Shown here piece by piece: positions 5,943 to 6,879 of a stretch of DNA of 6,879 nt (its first letter is position 1; the number at the start of each line of letters is the position of its first letter). The notes below the pieces were generated by a model. It was not told the origin of the DNA and did not search any database. It was given only the letters and a program-made list of their open reading frames with translations. This DNA comes from Flavobacterium sp. (GTDB taxonomy: Bacteria; Bacteroidota; Bacteroidia; Flavobacteriales; Flavobacteriaceae). The stretch is from the NCBI GenBank assembly GCA_012032075.1, contig JAAURU010000200.1, positions 1 through 6,879 of the forward strand, read 5' to 3'. Both the position numbers and the translations under genes were made by a program.

Positions 5943-6844
5943 TTGAACTACCTCATCACCATAATAGGACCAACAGCCATAGGCAAAACCGCATTAAGCA
6001 TCAAACTAGCACAACATTTCAATTGTGATATTATTTCTTGCGATAGTCGTCAGTTTTATAAAGAAATGAAAATTGGTACAGCGGTTCCATCAAAAGAAGA
6101 GTTAGCTTCAGCTAAGCATCATTTTATTCAAAACAAATCCATTTTTGATAAGTACAGCGTAGGTGATTTTGAACAAGAAGCTTTAGAAAAACTTAACGAA
6201 CTTTTCAAAGAAAACAACATTCAAATTATGGTTGGTGGCTCTGGCTTATATGTTGATGCTGTTTTGAAAGGATTTGACGAATTTCCTGTAATCGAAGCTT
6301 CAGTTAGAGAAGAAATCAATCAAGAATATTATAAAAAAGGAATTGAATACCTTCAGCAAAAACTCAAAACCCTTGATACTAAATATTATAAAAATTAGAG
6401 ACTGAAAATCCACAAACGCTTCAAAATCCACAAAGAATAAAACGTTTTGTAGAAGTTTGTATTGGAACTGGAAAACCCTATTCGAGTTTCATTGGCAAAC
6501 AAAAAAACAGTAGAAACTTCACACCTATTATCATTGGTTTAGAAGCTGATAGAGAAACTATGTATAATCGCATCAATCAAAGGGTTGATATTATGATGCA
6601 AGAAGGCTTACTAGAGGAAGCAAAAAACCTGTTCCCAAATAAAGAACTGAATGCCTTACAAACAGTTGGTTATCGTGAATTATTTGATTACCTAGAAAAC
6701 AAAACAACGTTAGACTTTGCCATAGAAGAAATCAAAAAAAACACAAGACGATTTGCAAAACGACAAATTACTTGGTTTAAACGAACAGAAAATAGTAATT
6801 GGTTTGATTATTTAACAGATGCTACAGATATAATTAAAAAATAA
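5943..6844 (+). CDS. miaA: tRNA dimethylallyltransferase MiaA, broken by one apparent frameshift
   Basis: MiaA transfers a dimethylallyl group to the N6 of A37 in tRNAs that read codons starting with U, the first step of ms2i6A formation. Repaired, it has 300 residues, the family norm. The P-loop GPTAIGKT spans residues 9-16. SCDSRQFYKEMKIGTA (about 32-46) holds the substrate Asp34, and VGGSGLYVDAVLKG spans 97-110. The second half has QNPQRIKRFVEV, GKPYSSF, IIGLEADRE, the LQTVGYREL motif and a basic C-terminal TRRFAKRQITWFKR that contacts tRNA. The break is in the A run 6390-6394; one more A gives KKLETENPQTLQNPQRIK and continues to the stop at 6844. The start is TTG 5943: no ATG lies close enough upstream in frame, and the P-loop begins only eight residues later. 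The gene lies alone after a 166-base repeat-rich spacer. Confidence 0.93.
6390..6394 (+). other. Frame break in miaA (A run one base short)
   Basis: Five A in TATTATAAAAATTAG; the frame ends at TAG 6396-6398. With six A the codons read TAT TAT AAA AAA TTA GAG ACT and continue through the conserved C-terminal half. This is the same class of error as in the other broken genes. Confidence 0.8.
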
Positions 6845-6879
6845 GCATAACAATTTAATAACGCAACCTTTTATATATT

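Overview
The window is A+T-rich DNA carrying seven genes, all on the + strand, and looks like chromosomal sequence from the Bacteroidota, most likely the Flavobacteriaceae. The grounds are the protein families and their wording, A-rich leaders without Shine-Dalgarno sites, TAnnTTTG-type promoter motifs, and several short repeat families I know from flavobacterial genomes. The first ~720 bases are richer in G+C (about 42% by hand count over 181-720, against about 34% over 721-1020) and read more like a Chitinophagaceae sequence. The first gene may therefore be a recombinant or a chimeric assembly join.

Layout: 1-155, leader with a GC-rich hairpin; 156-1047, 3-hydroxybutyryl-CoA dehydrogenase; 1113-2344, DUF1015 protein; 2441-2755, small DUF6572-like protein; 2763-3451, YggS-type PLP homeostasis protein; 3517-4878, DEDDh exonuclease fused to a GIY-YIG/UvrC-like nuclease with a four-cysteine motif; 4946-5776, voltage-gated K+ channel-like protein with a C-terminal zinc ribbon; 5943-6844, tRNA dimethylallyltransferase MiaA. 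The spacers hold degenerate short repeats and hairpins. No RNA gene, insertion sequence or CRISPR array is visible.

The dominant oddity is that five of the seven genes do not read through in one frame. I place seven single-base errors: six are one missing A in a run of 3-7 A, and one is an extra T. Correcting each restores a full-length family member with its catalytic residues. This is the signature of homopolymer errors in a long-read consensus much more than of real gene decay. Each broken gene is annotated here as one locus with its frame breaks listed.

The most interesting biological signal is in yggS. Two interspersed repeats that are normally intergenic in this group sit in frame inside the coding sequence, adding the peptides LKQVQHD and HFDSAQCD at places where the family tolerates length variation.

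The genes do not form an obvious single pathway: fatty acid/butanoate metabolism, PLP homeostasis, DNA processing, ion transport and tRNA modification. I see no defence or mobile system and no clearly undescribed multi-gene system.
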